From Streptomyces sp. NBC_01445 (GTDB lineage: Bacteria > Actinomycetota > Actinomycetes > Streptomycetales > Streptomycetaceae), in NCBI RefSeq assembly GCF_035918235.1, contig NZ_CP109485.1, forward strand, positions 248,001 to 312,000: a stretch of DNA of 64,000 bases, in the 5' to 3' direction. The translations under genes and the position numbers were made by a program. The notes below the pieces were generated by a model. The model was not told the DNA's origin, did not search any database, and saw nothing but the letters and a program-made list of their open reading frames with translations. Of this stretch, positions 25,193 to 34,272 are shown one piece after another. Position 1 is the stretch's first letter. The number at the start of each line of letters is the position of its first letter.

Positions 25193-25870
25193 TCAGCCGG
25201 GTGAGGGCGGGGCCGTGGCGTTACGCGTGAGGGTGTCGAGTCGGGCGGCGAGGTCGGGGTGGGCGGTGGTCAGGTGGGGGCGGGTGGCGTTGAGGGGGTG
25301 GATGAGGTCGGCGGGGTCGTTGTGGGCGAGGGCCGCGTGGAGTTGGTCGAGCGGGTGACGGGCGGCGGTGGGGAGGTCGGTGAGGGCGGTGATCTGGCCG
25401 GCGATGCGGCGCAGGTCGGCGGCGTTGCGGCGGGCCCATTCGGCTTGGGTGTGGTCGGCGGCGCGGCGTTCGCGGGTGGCCTGGACGCGTTGTTCGCCGG
25501 TGGTTCCGGTGGGGCCGGGCCGGTTGCGCAGGTAGCGGCGTTCGGCGGCCTGGCGGCTGGCGACGCCTAGGGGGTGGGCGAGGTCGGCCCAGGTGGCTCC
25601 CGCGTGCCGGGCCGTTTCGATCAGGCCGGTCTCCCATCCGGCGAGCTGCTCGCGGACCTGCCGCAACAGCAGCAGGGAGGCCAGGGCCTGCTCCGCGCCG
25701 GGGCCGGCGGCTGGGGTGCCGGAGGCGCGCTGCTGGGCGGCGTTCAGGGCGTTGTCTATGGCGTGCAGGGCCGCCGCGGCGGCAAGGAACGAAGCCGGGC
25801 TTCGGTCGTCGGCGCTGAACGAGGCCGACTGGTCGGCTGCTGTCACGGGCACCTCCCTCGGGCTTGTCAT
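25193..25870 (-). CDS. rheA: RheA-type thermosensing repressor of hsp18
   Basis: A 225-residue mostly helical protein; 225 residues is also the length I recall for S. albus RheA. In S. albus, RheA represses hsp18 and its own gene and releases DNA on heating. Recognisable parts are [40 protein letters not shown] and [19 protein letters not shown], a likely DNA-binding segment. The gene is divergent from hsp18 and two RheA-type operators lie at and just upstream of its start. The ATG at 25870 gives the family length; the ATG at 25900 lies inside an operator. Confidence 0.85.
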   Translation of the reverse strand: MTSPREVPVTAADQSASFSADDRSPASFLAAAAALHAIDNALNAAQQRASGTPAAGPGAEQALASLLLLRQVREQLAGWETGLIETARHAGATWADLAHPLGVASRQAAERRYLRNRPGPTGTTGEQRVQATRERRAADHTQAEWARRNAADLRRIAGQITALTDLPTAARHPLDQLHAALAHNDPADLIHPLNATRPHLTTAHPDLAARLDTLTRNATAPPSPG

Positions 25871-25883
25871 CGACTGGACGACA
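25865..25883. promoter_or_regulatory. RheA-type operator, imperfect copy
   Basis: TGTCATC-N5-GACGACA matches the RheA operator consensus TGTCATC-N5-GATGACA at 13 of 14 arm positions. It overlaps the rheA start codon, so binding here would block rheA expression. Confidence 0.65.
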
Positions 25884-25890
25884 CCGCGCT

Positions 25891-25909
25891 TGTCATCCAT
25901 TGGATGACA
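25891..25909. promoter_or_regulatory. RheA-type operator, perfect copy
   Basis: TGTCATC-CATTG-GATGACA is an exact match to the RheA operator described for S. albus. It lies in the divergent promoter region about 67 bp upstream of the hsp18 start. Its centre is 26 bp from that of the second copy. Confidence 0.8.
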
Positions 25910-25975
25910 TGTTACAACGATTTCAGTGAAGCGCATTGGCAGCAACTGCCCGAACCTGCTGGAGGTGTTTTCACG

Positions 25976-26401
25976 ATGTTGATGCGCACTGACCCCTTCC
26001 GTGAACTGGACCGACTGGCTCAGCAGCTGATTGGCCCGGGCACCTGGTCGCGGCCGTCCACGATGCCGATGGACGCCTACCGCGAGGGCGACCAGTATGT
26101 GGTGTCCTTCGACATCCCCGGCGTCAGCGCGGACGCGCTCGACATCGACGTCGAGCGGAACATGCTGACCGTCAAGGCCGAGCGCCGGCCCGTGGCGAAG
26201 GCCGACGACGTGCAGATGGAACTGTCGGAGCGGCCGCTGGGTGTCTTCTCCCGCCAGATCGCGCTGGCCGACACGCTGGACACCGAGCACATCGAGGCGG
26301 ACTACGACGCCGGCGTGCTCACCCTGCGGATCCCGATCGCCGAACGTGCCAAGCCCCGCAAGATCGCCATCGGCGGCGGCCGTAAGGAGATCTCCGGCTG
26401 A
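25976..26401 (+). CDS. hsp18: Small heat shock protein Hsp18 (Hsp20/alpha-crystallin)
   Basis: A 141-residue chaperone that holds unfolded proteins during heat stress. It begins [20 protein letters not shown], as in streptomycete Hsp18. The alpha-crystallin domain spans roughly residues 33-130 ([45 protein letters not shown]). The oligomerisation motif near the C-terminus reads RKIAI. The ATG is 10 bp after ggaggt. It is divergent from rheA across the operators, so it is heat-inducible by derepression. Two DUF2267 genes follow in the same direction. Confidence 0.93.
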   Translation: MLMRTDPFRELDRLAQQLIGPGTWSRPSTMPMDAYREGDQYVVSFDIPGVSADALDIDVERNMLTVKAERRPVAKADDVQMELSERPLGVFSRQIALADTLDTEHIEADYDAGVLTLRIPIAERAKPRKIAIGGGRKEISG

Positions 26402-26498
26402 CCCAACGGCGACAAGGGCCGAACAACGGCGGAGGACGGGTCACTGATCTCCCCCTCTCCCGTCCTCCGCACCCCATCGACCGAAGAAGGTGGCGGCG

Positions 26499-26894
26499 GT
26501 GACCCTGCGACGCGAGGCGTTCCTCGACCGAGTGAAGGAACGCGGTGAGTACGACAGCCCGCAGGAAGCAGAACGCGCGGCCCGTGTGGTGCTCGCCCTG
26601 CTGGGGGCGCACCTGGTCGGCGCGGTGCGCGCCCAGCTCGCGGCGCGCCTGCCGGAAGACTTCGCCCTGATCCTCCTCAACCCGCTGCAGAGCGCCGAAC
26701 CGCTGCCACCGGAGCGGTTCGTTCGGGCGACGGCGGCCTGGATCGAGGGGGCCACCGAGCAGACCGCGGCCTGGGACGTCAGCGCCGTCCTCAGCACCGC
26801 CGGCGATGCCGCTGGTGACGACCTGCTGGGGCAGATCCTGTTCCAGCTCCCCCCGGGCTACGACCTCCTCTTCGGACGCCCCCAGCCCGCCTGA
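26499..26894 (+). CDS. DUF2267 domain protein
   Basis: A 131-residue helical protein beginning VTLRREAFLDRVKERGEYDS and ending LPPGYDLLFGRPQPA. The segment PQEAERAARVVLALLGAHLV and the ending LPxGYDLLFG are characteristic of DUF2267. The GTG at 26499 follows gaagaagg. It lies 97 bp after hsp18 in the same orientation and is followed by a second DUF2267 gene, so a stress-associated operon is likely. Biochemical role unknown. Confidence 0.8.
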   Translation: MTLRREAFLDRVKERGEYDSPQEAERAARVVLALLGAHLVGAVRAQLAARLPEDFALILLNPLQSAEPLPPERFVRATAAWIEGATEQTAAWDVSAVLSTAGDAAGDDLLGQILFQLPPGYDLLFGRPQPA

Positions 26895-26964
26895 TCACCC
26901 ACCCACTCACCTGGTGCCCGTACACCGGCACCACTATCCCGGCGACAGAAAGGCAACCACCGCA

Positions 26965-27402
26965 GTGATCTCCGACCTGCGTACACCACTGCAGCAGCTG
27001 CCCGCGATGACCTACGAGCAAATGCTGGACAAGGTCCGCTACGAAGGCGCCTACCCCACCCGCGAGCGGGCCGAGGAAGTCACCCATCTGGTGCTCGAGG
27101 GACTCGGACGCCAGCTGACGGGCGACGAACGCGTCGAGCTCGCCGCCCGCCTCCCCTTCGAAGCCGCACGTGTCCTCACGGCTCAGATCCCCGACTCCCC
27201 GCCCCTGACCGGTTGGGCCTTCGTCAAGGGCCTCGCCGACCGCACCGGTGCCTCCCTGGCCACCACCCGCTGGAATACCGGAGCCGTCTTCGCCGTCGTC
27301 GCGGCCCTGGCCGGCCCCGACCTCCTCACCCGCATCCTGCGCCAGCTCCCTTCCGGCTTCGCGCTGCTGTTCGGCCGCGCCGAACTCAATCCCGCCGCCT
27401 GA
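26965..27402 (+). CDS. DUF2267 domain protein, second copy
   Basis: A 145-residue paralogue of the preceding gene: YEQMLDKVRYEGAYPTRERA, TGDERVELAARLPFEAARVL and LPSGFALLFGRAEL align with it in order. The GTG at 26965 follows gaaaggcaacc; the ATG at 27007 is an alternative. A strong terminator hairpin lies 130 bp downstream and probably ends the hsp18-DUF2267-DUF2267 transcript. Confidence 0.78.
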   Translation: MISDLRTPLQQLPAMTYEQMLDKVRYEGAYPTRERAEEVTHLVLEGLGRQLTGDERVELAARLPFEAARVLTAQIPDSPPLTGWAFVKGLADRTGASLATTRWNTGAVFAVVAALAGPDLLTRILRQLPSGFALLFGRAELNPAA

Positions 27403-27531
27403 GCGCGCCGTGTCCATCCGGCGCGGGCGCGTTGGTCACGGTGACGCATACACAGGTTGCAAAGACCCCACGGGACCCGTACCGCGGGCGCCGGGGCAAC
27501 AGCAGATGCCCGTTCCCTCTTCCTGACCGTC

Positions 27532-27570
27532 GATCGAAGCCCTGGTCCGCCCGGGACCAGGGCTTCGATC
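27532..27570 (+). terminator. Strong hairpin terminator
   Basis: A perfect 17-bp stem (27532-27548 and 27554-27570) with loop gcccg. It follows the second DUF2267 gene. There is no U-tract, as is usual in Streptomyces. Confidence 0.75.
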
Positions 27571-27672
27571 CGCCCCCGGGCGCTGGGACGCGGTGGGGGC
27601 GGGTCGGGTGTGTATGTGACGGGCTGCCCGGGCCGGCGGCAGCCCGAAAAGCGCGGCGCCCGCACCGAGCGA

Positions 27673-27864
27673 TCAGCGACCAGGCCAGGGATGACGGCGG
27701 GCAACGGTGTCCGCTTGCCAGCGGATGCCCCTGGCGATGCGGCGGCGCAGACTCCTCCGGCAAGCGAGGGCGAGGTCCCGGGCCATGTCGGCGGGCAGGC
27801 TCGGGTCGGCGACTAGGACGAGCCCCAGGTTCCTGCCGTTCATGTCCGCGTCGGGCTGCCTCAT
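27673..27864 (-). pseudogene. Fragment of the two-domain membrane protein family (copy 2)
   Basis: NLGLVLVADPSLPADMARDL and IRWQADTVARRHPW align with the N-terminal domain of the intact protein at 40375 (VVALLADPDAPTEIAQRMAQ and RRFDVEVVSEPF). Only about 60 codons remain before a stop. The rest of the 27.57-28.00 kb gap shows no gene. Confidence 0.5.
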
Positions 27865-28000
27865 ACACCCTTGACCTGCCGCCGGGTGGGCCCCGGTGAT
27901 GTCGCGCCTCGCCCCTCCCCCGGGCTGCCATCGCAGGGAGGGATGCGCTCGTTCACCCGTTCGGCAGCACATCGCGCCTGCGGGCCGGAGAACCCCTAGC

Positions 28001-28501
28001 ATGCTGACTGTGCGACCCATTCTCCCGAAGTTCGAGGGCGGCCGGGTACAGGGCCTCTTGCAGCTCATCGAGGACGGCATCCACCTCGTCGTCGCGGCGC
28101 TCCTTGTACTGCTCGCGGGGCTCCTGACCGTCGGGGTCGTCCACGATGTCATCAGGTCGATCCAGGGGCCATACCGTGAGGAGACGGTCGTTCTCTCCGC
28201 CCTGGACAACGGCCTTGTGCTGTTCATCGTGGCCGAGCTGCTCCACACCGTCCGCCTCACCATCAGGAACCAGACCCTCGACGCGGAGCCGTTCCTCGTC
28301 GTTGGCCTGATTGCCGGCATCCGCAGGGTGCTCATCGTGACAGCCGAGGCGGAGAAGTCCTTCCACTGGAACGTCGAGGGGATCGAACTGCTCATCCTGG
28401 CGGGGCTGATCCTCGTGATGGCGACAGCGGTGTACGTGTGGCGGCGCTCGACGCGGCCCGGAGACTATTTCCCGCTCGAGGAGGCGCGGCGCTCCCCGTA
28501 G
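28001..28501 (+). CDS. PsiE-family membrane protein
   Basis: A 166-residue protein with four hydrophobic helices matching the phosphate-starvation-inducible PsiE family: LLQLIEDGIHLVVAALLVLL, DNGLVLFIVAELLHTVRLTI, FLVVGLIAGIRRVLIVTAEA and ELLILAGLILVMATAVYVWR. The motif LIAGIRRVLI is diagnostic. The ATG at 28001 gives a compact protein starting directly before helix 1. It is convergent with the FUSC gene, 10 bp apart. Role in the family is undefined. Confidence 0.85.
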   Translation: MLTVRPILPKFEGGRVQGLLQLIEDGIHLVVAALLVLLAGLLTVGVVHDVIRSIQGPYREETVVLSALDNGLVLFIVAELLHTVRLTIRNQTLDAEPFLVVGLIAGIRRVLIVTAEAEKSFHWNVEGIELLILAGLILVMATAVYVWRRSTRPGDYFPLEEARRSP

Positions 28502-28511
28502 CCGGCGCCCG

Positions 28512-30683
28512 TCACCCATCCCGGTGCGCGGGTCCTGATGCGTCATCTTCCGCCTCCACGGCCGCCCGCACCCGCTGCTCCTCGCGAGCAGAGCCGACGT
28601 CCCGTTCCAGGGGTGTGCGGGTCACCGCCGTCGCGAGGTCCTCCAAGGCCCGCTTCTGCAGTTCCGCCCCACGCCGCACCACCGGGCTCCGGTCCCCGTC
28701 GGCAGCACCCTCCCACGCGTGGAGCGCCTCCTCCACACGCCCCCAGTCCGGATTCCTGTGCTCGCGCAAGTCGACTGCCGCCTGCGCGGTGTCCGCCTCC
28801 AAGGCCTCGGCGAACCGCTCCGCCTCGGGGACGAAACGACTGTCGACCCGGGGGACGTCGCTCTCCATGAGCATCGCCACCCGGCCGAACCCCTTGAGCG
28901 CCTCCTGCGCCTCCTCCGCCTCGCGCGACGTCAGGCCCCTGGGGCGGACCGGTTCCTGCCTTGCCCGGTCGTAGGCCTCCTGCCAGGCGGCACGTGCCTC
29001 CCTGCTCGCCAGCAGCGCCCTTCGCATGTCGGCGCGGTGCTCCCGGGTCGGATCGGCGTAGCTGCGGAGCACCGCGGCCGCGTAGCGGCCGTTGGCGGCG
29101 AGCCAGTCCGCAAGCCGACCCGGCAACCGGGGCGTCTCCCATGCGGGGAACACCACGTACGCCAGCATGGCCAGGGCCCCGCCGAGCAGGGTGAGCACCA
29201 CCCGCTCCGGGACCGTCTGCTCCCACGCCTGGCCGCCCATACCAAGCAGGAAGACGACGTACGCGGCAGTGAAGCACTGGGAGTAGGCGTAGCCGGTACG
29301 GCTCAGCGTGTACGACAGGCCCGCCGAGACAACCGCCAGCGCGCCGAACACATGGGCGTCCGGGCCCAGGGCCCGGACCATCCCGGTGGCGAGTGCGACC
29401 CCCGCCAGGGTCCCGGCGAGACGGGCCACCGCACGCGCGTACGTCCGGTGGAAGTCCGGCCGCATCACCATCACCGACGCGATGGGCGCCCAGTAGCCGT
29501 GGCCCAGGGGTAGCTGGGCGGCGATCAGATAGCCGAGCGTGGCCACCGCCGCCAGGCGGACGGCGTGCCGGAACACGGGCGAGTCCCCACGGAGCTCACG
29601 GCGGACCGCCCGGACGACGACCGGGACCAGCCGGAACATGGTCGGGCGCACCAGGAACTGGGCGCCCGCTGGGCCGGGCTGCGTGGGCCTCTTCCCGCCG
29701 CCGCTCCCGGCGATCTCCAACGCCTCGCCGAGCAGTTCAACGAGCCGCTCGGCGGCCTGCCGCGCGGGCCCCTCCAGCACCTCGTGCTCCTCATCGACGC
29801 GCAGGACGTCCGCGCTCCTGGGCGGCACCTCGGCGGGAATGCCGCGGCGGATCGAACGGGCGGCGACGTCCAGGACGTCGGCTGCCGCGTCGAGCAACTC
29901 CCGCGCGCGGTCCCGCCCGGGACCCTCCGCCGGGGCGCCGACGTCCGGGTCGGCGAGCACGGCGACGACCGGCCGAATGCGTTCGGCGAGGCCCCGGGGG
30001 CCGTGGAGGACGGGGGGACGGGTTCGGGCCTGTGATGGCGTCACGGCGGCCGCGTCCCGGGCCGCCATCAACGGCTCCGGGTCGAACGAGGCGGTCGGGT
30101 CGTGCCGCAGCCGACGGGCGTAGTCCGCCACGGCGGCCAGGGCGTCGGCGAGCGCGTCACGATGCGCCCCCCAACGCCGGATCGGGAACAGCAAGATCAG
30201 CACGGCCTGCACCACGCCTCCGAGCGCGATGACCCCGGCGTGCTCCAGGGCTCGCCCGACGCTCGTGGGCAGGGTGACGGTCACAAGCATGCTGCCGACC
30301 GTCGTCGCTGCGACGATCCCAGCGGTCGATCCGACGGCCCACGCCATCCCCGCGGCAAAGGCCCATACGGCCAGCAGGGGGAGGAACGTCGCGAGTCGCC
30401 CCGCCGCCAGGTAGCCCACGAAAGTGCTGAGCGCCAGACCTGCGCCCGCGCTGAGCGCGATCACCTTGCGTGGACGCCAGGTGCGCTGGAAGGTGGCCCC
30501 ACCCGCGGAGTAGGCACCGAGGGCGGCGGACGCGGCGTACGCAGGAGAGATCAGCCACAGCGCCGGCCCAATGACGATCGCCACCCCAGCGGCCGTGCGC
30601 AGCGCGAGCAGGGGCTCCAGCCGCGTCTCCTCGATCCTCAGCCCGGATCGCACGACCTCCCCGAAGGCCCGCAGCCACCTCAC
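28512..30683 (-). CDS. FUSC-family membrane protein
   Basis: A 723-residue protein with two transmembrane bundles (about residues 20-165 and 385-530) separated and followed by soluble helical regions. This is the layout of fusaric-acid-resistance/YccS-like and aromatic-acid efflux proteins. Key stretches are ARLAGTLAGVALATGMVRAL and LPLGHGYWAPIASVMVMRPD, the conserved FUSC core. The GTG at 30683 is chosen because sequence upstream is not family-like. The last 230 bp are duplicated at 42.4 kb. Likely efflux of aromatic or amphipathic compounds; the substrate is inferred only from the family. Confidence 0.83.
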   Translation of the reverse strand: MRWLRAFGEVVRSGLRIEETRLEPLLALRTAAGVAIVIGPALWLISPAYAASAALGAYSAGGATFQRTWRPRKVIALSAGAGLALSTFVGYLAAGRLATFLPLLAVWAFAAGMAWAVGSTAGIVAATTVGSMLVTVTLPTSVGRALEHAGVIALGGVVQAVLILLFPIRRWGAHRDALADALAAVADYARRLRHDPTASFDPEPLMAARDAAAVTPSQARTRPPVLHGPRGLAERIRPVVAVLADPDVGAPAEGPGRDRARELLDAAADVLDVAARSIRRGIPAEVPPRSADVLRVDEEHEVLEGPARQAAERLVELLGEALEIAGSGGGKRPTQPGPAGAQFLVRPTMFRLVPVVVRAVRRELRGDSPVFRHAVRLAAVATLGYLIAAQLPLGHGYWAPIASVMVMRPDFHRTYARAVARLAGTLAGVALATGMVRALGPDAHVFGALAVVSAGLSYTLSRTGYAYSQCFTAAYVVFLLGMGGQAWEQTVPERVVLTLLGGALAMLAYVVFPAWETPRLPGRLADWLAANGRYAAAVLRSYADPTREHRADMRRALLASREARAAWQEAYDRARQEPVRPRGLTSREAEEAQEALKGFGRVAMLMESDVPRVDSRFVPEAERFAEALEADTAQAAVDLREHRNPDWGRVEEALHAWEGAADGDRSPVVRRGAELQKRALEDLATAVTRTPLERDVGSAREEQRVRAAVEAEDDASGPAHRDG

Positions 30684-30909
30684 GGGTGTGAGCCTAGCCG
30701 GAACGCCCTGCCGGGTCGCGCCACCACGCAACGCGCTTCGGTGTCCGGCCCGGGAGTAACGGCTCGATCCGCGCCCAATTCGCGCCCGTCTACAACGTAT
30801 AGGCGTGATGGGAGCGCTGATCCCGGAGTCCGGCAATGCCCTGCCACCCGGGAGGATCCAGAACACCTGCGAGGCACAGCGCTACGTCCTGGCCGGCATC
30901 CGCGGGCGG

Positions 30910-31023
30910 TTGCGGATGCCAGGCGAGACGGTCCGCGTCAGCCGTCCCTGGCTGCTGTCCACCGGCCTCTCCAGAGCGCTCGCTAGCGTGTTCGCCACCG
31001 CGGCGTTCGGCATCGTCAGCACC
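30910..31023 (+). pseudogene. Fragment of the two-domain membrane protein family (copy 3)
   Basis: ETVRVSRPWLLSTGLSRALA then SVFATAAFGIVST parallels VGMVRANRPWRLVPGLSKAL onward in the intact member and LSRALANVFATAAVGF in the 20.2-kb copy. It runs directly into the group II intron remnant. Confidence 0.55.
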
Positions 31024-31050
31024 GACAAAGAATGCTTTGAAGTCATCGTC

Positions 31051-31380
31051 GAGCGCAGAGGTGTGAAGAAGGCGCTGGTTGTCCGCTTCGGCGGCATCCC
31101 GCTCAAACGGCAGCGCACAGCGGTAATGGCCGACCGAGAGCCGTTAAAGCCCAACCACATCAGCACCACCGAGTCGGTGAAGCGGCTCCTCGCGGACTGC
31201 TGCGAGATATGCGGATCAACGAGCCGGATTGAGGTCCATCTCATCCGGTAACTCGTCGATCTCAAGCAACAGGGCCGAGCCGAGCGCCCCGTGTGGGTGA
31301 AGTTGATGGCAATGAGCGACGTAAGACCCTGGTCGTCTGCTGGCCTTGCCACGAGGACATCCACGCGGGACGAGCGACCT
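31051..31380 (+). pseudogene. Group II intron-encoded protein, C-terminal HNH remnant
   Basis: ALVVRFGGIPLKRQRTAVMA then CCEICGSTSRIEVHLIR, a TAA where Lys is expected, then LVDLKQQGRAERPVWVKLMA. A frameshift leads to RRKTLVVCWPCHEDIHAG. This is the C-terminal HNH endonuclease of a group II intron reverse transcriptase/maturase. The reverse transcriptase domain is absent. One stop and one frameshift make it dead. Confidence 0.7.
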
Positions 31381-31405
31381 CATCCACGCGGAAAAGATCA
31401 CTGGA

Positions 31406-31439
31406 GAGCGGTGTGCTGGGAAACTAGCCCGCGCCGTTC
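31406..31439 (+). ncRNA. Group II intron domain V
   Basis: Exactly 34 nt reading GAGCGGTGTGCTGG, GAAA tetraloop, CTAGCCCGCGCCGTTC. It folds as the domain V hairpin with the AGC catalytic triad near the 5' end, a two-base bulge and the GNRA loop, 26 bp after the maturase remnant as expected. The 3' catalytic core survives although the intron is 5'-truncated. Confidence 0.65.
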
Positions 31440-31473
31440 GGGAAGGCAGGGCGATCGGCATCGTCGTCACGCT

Positions 31474-31499
31474 GGCCGTCCTGCGCGCGCAGGACGGCC
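31474..31499. repeat. Perfect 26-bp palindrome
   Basis: Two 13-bp arms (ggccgtcctgcgc and its complement) without a spacer. It lies downstream of domain V on the plus strand and downstream of the uvrA-like gene on the minus strand. It may be a terminator for either or part of the decayed intron 3' region. The 31.5-31.68 kb stretch has a decayed reading (HLASDIRHKLERSMATRATL) I cannot name. Confidence 0.6.
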
Positions 31500-31684
31500 G
31501 GGACGTCGGGAATCTCCCAGCACACCGACATCAGGATGCGCCACGTCGCCGAACTCATCGTGTAGTGGGCCCAGGCGGGACACCTCGCGAGCGATATCCG
31601 CCACAAGCTGGAACGCAGCATGGCGACGCGCGCGACCCTGCGCCCCGAACCCGGCTGACCAGTGCTCAGCCCCTCGCGCCGTCG

Positions 31685-34153
31685 TCAGGAGCGCGCTAGC
31701 CGGGCCGCGAGATAGGGCGCGGTGGCGCTGCGGCGGGCCCTCGCCACCTTGGCCGGCCGGCCCGCCGCGACCACCCGCCCGCCCGCGTCGCCGCCGCCCG
31801 GCCCGAGGTCGATGACCCAGTCGGCGGTGGCGATCGTGTCCAGGTCGTGCTCGACGAGGACGACCGTGTTGCCGGCGTCGACGAGCCGGTGCAGCTGTCG
31901 CAGCAGCAGCGCGATGTCCGAGGGGTGCAGCCCCGCCGTCGGCTCGTCGAGCAGGTAGAGCGCGTGACCACGGCGGGCTCGCTGGAGTTCGGTGGCCAGT
32001 TTGATGCGTTGCGCCTCACCACCGCTGAGTTCCGTCGCGGGCTGCCCCAGCCGCAGGTACCCCAGTCCCACCTCGCGCAACGTCTCCAGACTGCGGGAGG
32101 CGGCCGGGACGGCGGATAGGAACTTGGCGGCGGCGTCGACGGACAGCTCCAGCACTTCCGCGATGTTCTTGTCGTGGTAGGTGACTTCCAGCGTTTCGGC
32201 GTTGTACCGGGCGCCCTGGCAGGTCGGGCACGGCGCGTAGGTGCCGGGCAGGAACAGCAGTTCGACCGCGACGAATCCTTCGCCCTGGCAGGTCTCGCAC
32301 CGCCCCTCGGGCACGTTGAAGGAGAACCGCCCGGCCGAGTAGCCGCGCGCCCTGGCCTCGTCCGTCGCCGCGTACAGCTTGCGCACCGCGTCGAACATCC
32401 CCGTGTACGTCGCCAGGTTGGACCGGGGAGTTCGGCCGATGGGCCGTTGGTCGACCCGGACCAGCCGGTCGAACGACTCGACCCCCGACGCGTCCTGGAC
32501 GTCGACCTCCAGCTGCGCCTCGTCGGGCTCCTCGGGTACGAGTCCGAGGTGGCCGCGGACGACCTCGGCGAGCACCTGCGTCACCAGCGTCGACTTTCCG
32601 GAACCGGACACGCCCGTCACCGCCGTCAGTACACAGAGCGGTACGTCGACGGACACGTCGTGCAGATTGTGGCGGGAGACGCCGCTCAGGTGCAACCAGC
32701 CGTGTGGTGTGCGCGGGCGGTGATCGAGCGGCTGGGCACGCCCGAACAGGTACTGGCTCGTGGCCGACTCCCCGACCCGCTCAAGACCGGCGACCGGGCC
32801 GCTGTACAGCACGCGTCCGCCGCCCTCACCCGCGCCGGGGCCGATGTCGACCACCCAGTCTGCCCGCCGTACGACGTCCATGTCGTGCTCCACGACGAAC
32901 AGCGAGTTGCCCGCCGCCTTGAGGCGGTCCAGCACGTCCAGCAACGGTTCCGCGTCAGCCGGGTGCAGGCCCGCGGAGGGTTCGTCGAGAACGTAGACGA
33001 CGCCGAACAGCCCCGAGCGCAGCTGGGTAGCGATCCGCAGGCGCTGCGCCTCGCCGGGCGACAGAGTCGTCGAGCGGCGCCCGAGGCTGAGATATCCGAG
33101 GCCCAGGTCGAGCAGTACGTCGACCCGCGCGACCAGATCGCCGCAGATCCGGACCGCGACCTCGGTCGTCTCCCCGGATCGGGCGGTCGACGTGGTGGCG
33201 TCGGCCTCGGACCGCCCCGCGACGGGCCGCAGCAGCGCCACGACCTCGGTGAGCGGCATCGCGTTGATCTCGGCGATGGAACGTCCGACAAAGGTCACGG
33301 CGAGCGCCTCGGGCCGCAGTCCGCTGCCGTGACACTCGGGGCAGGGCACACTCCTGACGAACCGGAGCGCCCGTTCTCGCATCTTCTCGCTCTTGGAGTC
33401 GGCGAGGACGTGCATGACGTGCTTGCGGGCGCTCCAGAACTTTCCCTGGTAGCCATAGTCGACGCGGTCCTCCTCCGGCTCGATGTACACGGAGGGCTGC
33501 TCGTCCGTGTACAGCAGCCAGTCCCGGTCCTTCTTCCTGAGCCTGCGCCACGGTCGGTCGATGTCGATCCCCAGGCCGCTCACGACACTGCGCAGGTTGG
33601 CGCCCTGCCAGGCGCCCGGCCAGGCGGCGATCGCCCCCTCGCGGATGCTCAGCGAGGGGTCCGGGACGAGCAGGTCCTCGGCGACGTCGTGCACGATGCC
33701 CAGTCCGTGGCACTCCGGACAGGCGCCGGCCGCAGTGTTGGGTGAGAACGACTCGGCCTCCAGCCGCGCGGCCCGGGGCGGATAGGTGCCGGCGCGGGAG
33801 TACAGCATGCGCAGCAGATTGGACAGCGTGGTGATGGTGCCGACCGTCGATCGCGAGCTGGGCGACCCGCGTCGCTGCTGCAGGGCCACGGCGGGTGGCA
33901 GTCCGGTGATTTCCTGCACGTGCGGTGCGCCGACCTGTTGCAACAGCCTTCGGGCGTACGGTGCTACGGACTCGAAGTAGCGCCGTTGGGCCTCCGCGTA
34001 GAGCGTGCCGAACGCGAGCGAGGACTTGCCCGAACCGGAGACGCCGGTGAAGGCGACCATCACGTCCCGCGGAACGTCGACATCGATGTTCCGCAGGTTG
34101 TTCTCACTGGCGCCCCGGACATGCACGAAGGGGTCGGTCGCGTCCTTGCTCAC
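31685..34153 (-). CDS. UvrA2-like excinuclease ATPase
   Basis: An 822-residue tandem ABC ATPase of the UvrA superfamily. The first Walker A is GVSGSGKS (37-44) and the second GVSGSGKST in the middle of the protein. Zinc-binding pairs CPECHGLG, CPECHGSG, CETCQGEG and CPTCQGAR and both ABC signatures (LSPGEAQRL, LSGGEAQRI) are present. Canonical UvrA is about 950-1000 residues, so this shorter form fits the UvrA2/DrrC class associated with drug tolerance. The GTG start has AGGA just upstream. Probably cytosolic, DNA-binding and nonessential. Confidence 0.85.
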   Translation of the reverse strand: MSKDATDPFVHVRGASENNLRNIDVDVPRDVMVAFTGVSGSGKSSLAFGTLYAEAQRRYFESVAPYARRLLQQVGAPHVQEITGLPPAVALQQRRGSPSSRSTVGTITTLSNLLRMLYSRAGTYPPRAARLEAESFSPNTAAGACPECHGLGIVHDVAEDLLVPDPSLSIREGAIAAWPGAWQGANLRSVVSGLGIDIDRPWRRLRKKDRDWLLYTDEQPSVYIEPEEDRVDYGYQGKFWSARKHVMHVLADSKSEKMRERALRFVRSVPCPECHGSGLRPEALAVTFVGRSIAEINAMPLTEVVALLRPVAGRSEADATTSTARSGETTEVAVRICGDLVARVDVLLDLGLGYLSLGRRSTTLSPGEAQRLRIATQLRSGLFGVVYVLDEPSAGLHPADAEPLLDVLDRLKAAGNSLFVVEHDMDVVRRADWVVDIGPGAGEGGGRVLYSGPVAGLERVGESATSQYLFGRAQPLDHRPRTPHGWLHLSGVSRHNLHDVSVDVPLCVLTAVTGVSGSGKSTLVTQVLAEVVRGHLGLVPEEPDEAQLEVDVQDASGVESFDRLVRVDQRPIGRTPRSNLATYTGMFDAVRKLYAATDEARARGYSAGRFSFNVPEGRCETCQGEGFVAVELLFLPGTYAPCPTCQGARYNAETLEVTYHDKNIAEVLELSVDAAAKFLSAVPAASRSLETLREVGLGYLRLGQPATELSGGEAQRIKLATELQRARRGHALYLLDEPTAGLHPSDIALLLRQLHRLVDAGNTVVLVEHDLDTIATADWVIDLGPGGGDAGGRVVAAGRPAKVARARRSATAPYLAARLARS

Positions 34154-34272
34154 CGTTCCTGATTACCTGATCGCACCGGGAACCGCGCGACAGGCGCCGT
34201 CATCGGGCCCCGCTCACACGAGCGTCCGGAGTATCCCGGATCCATTTTCGCTACACGGCCTAAACTTGATCT

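Noticed and set aside
32174..33745. 523-codon forward open frame opposite the UvrA2-like gene
   Set aside because: Antisense shadow; the minus strand holds the Walker and zinc motifs.
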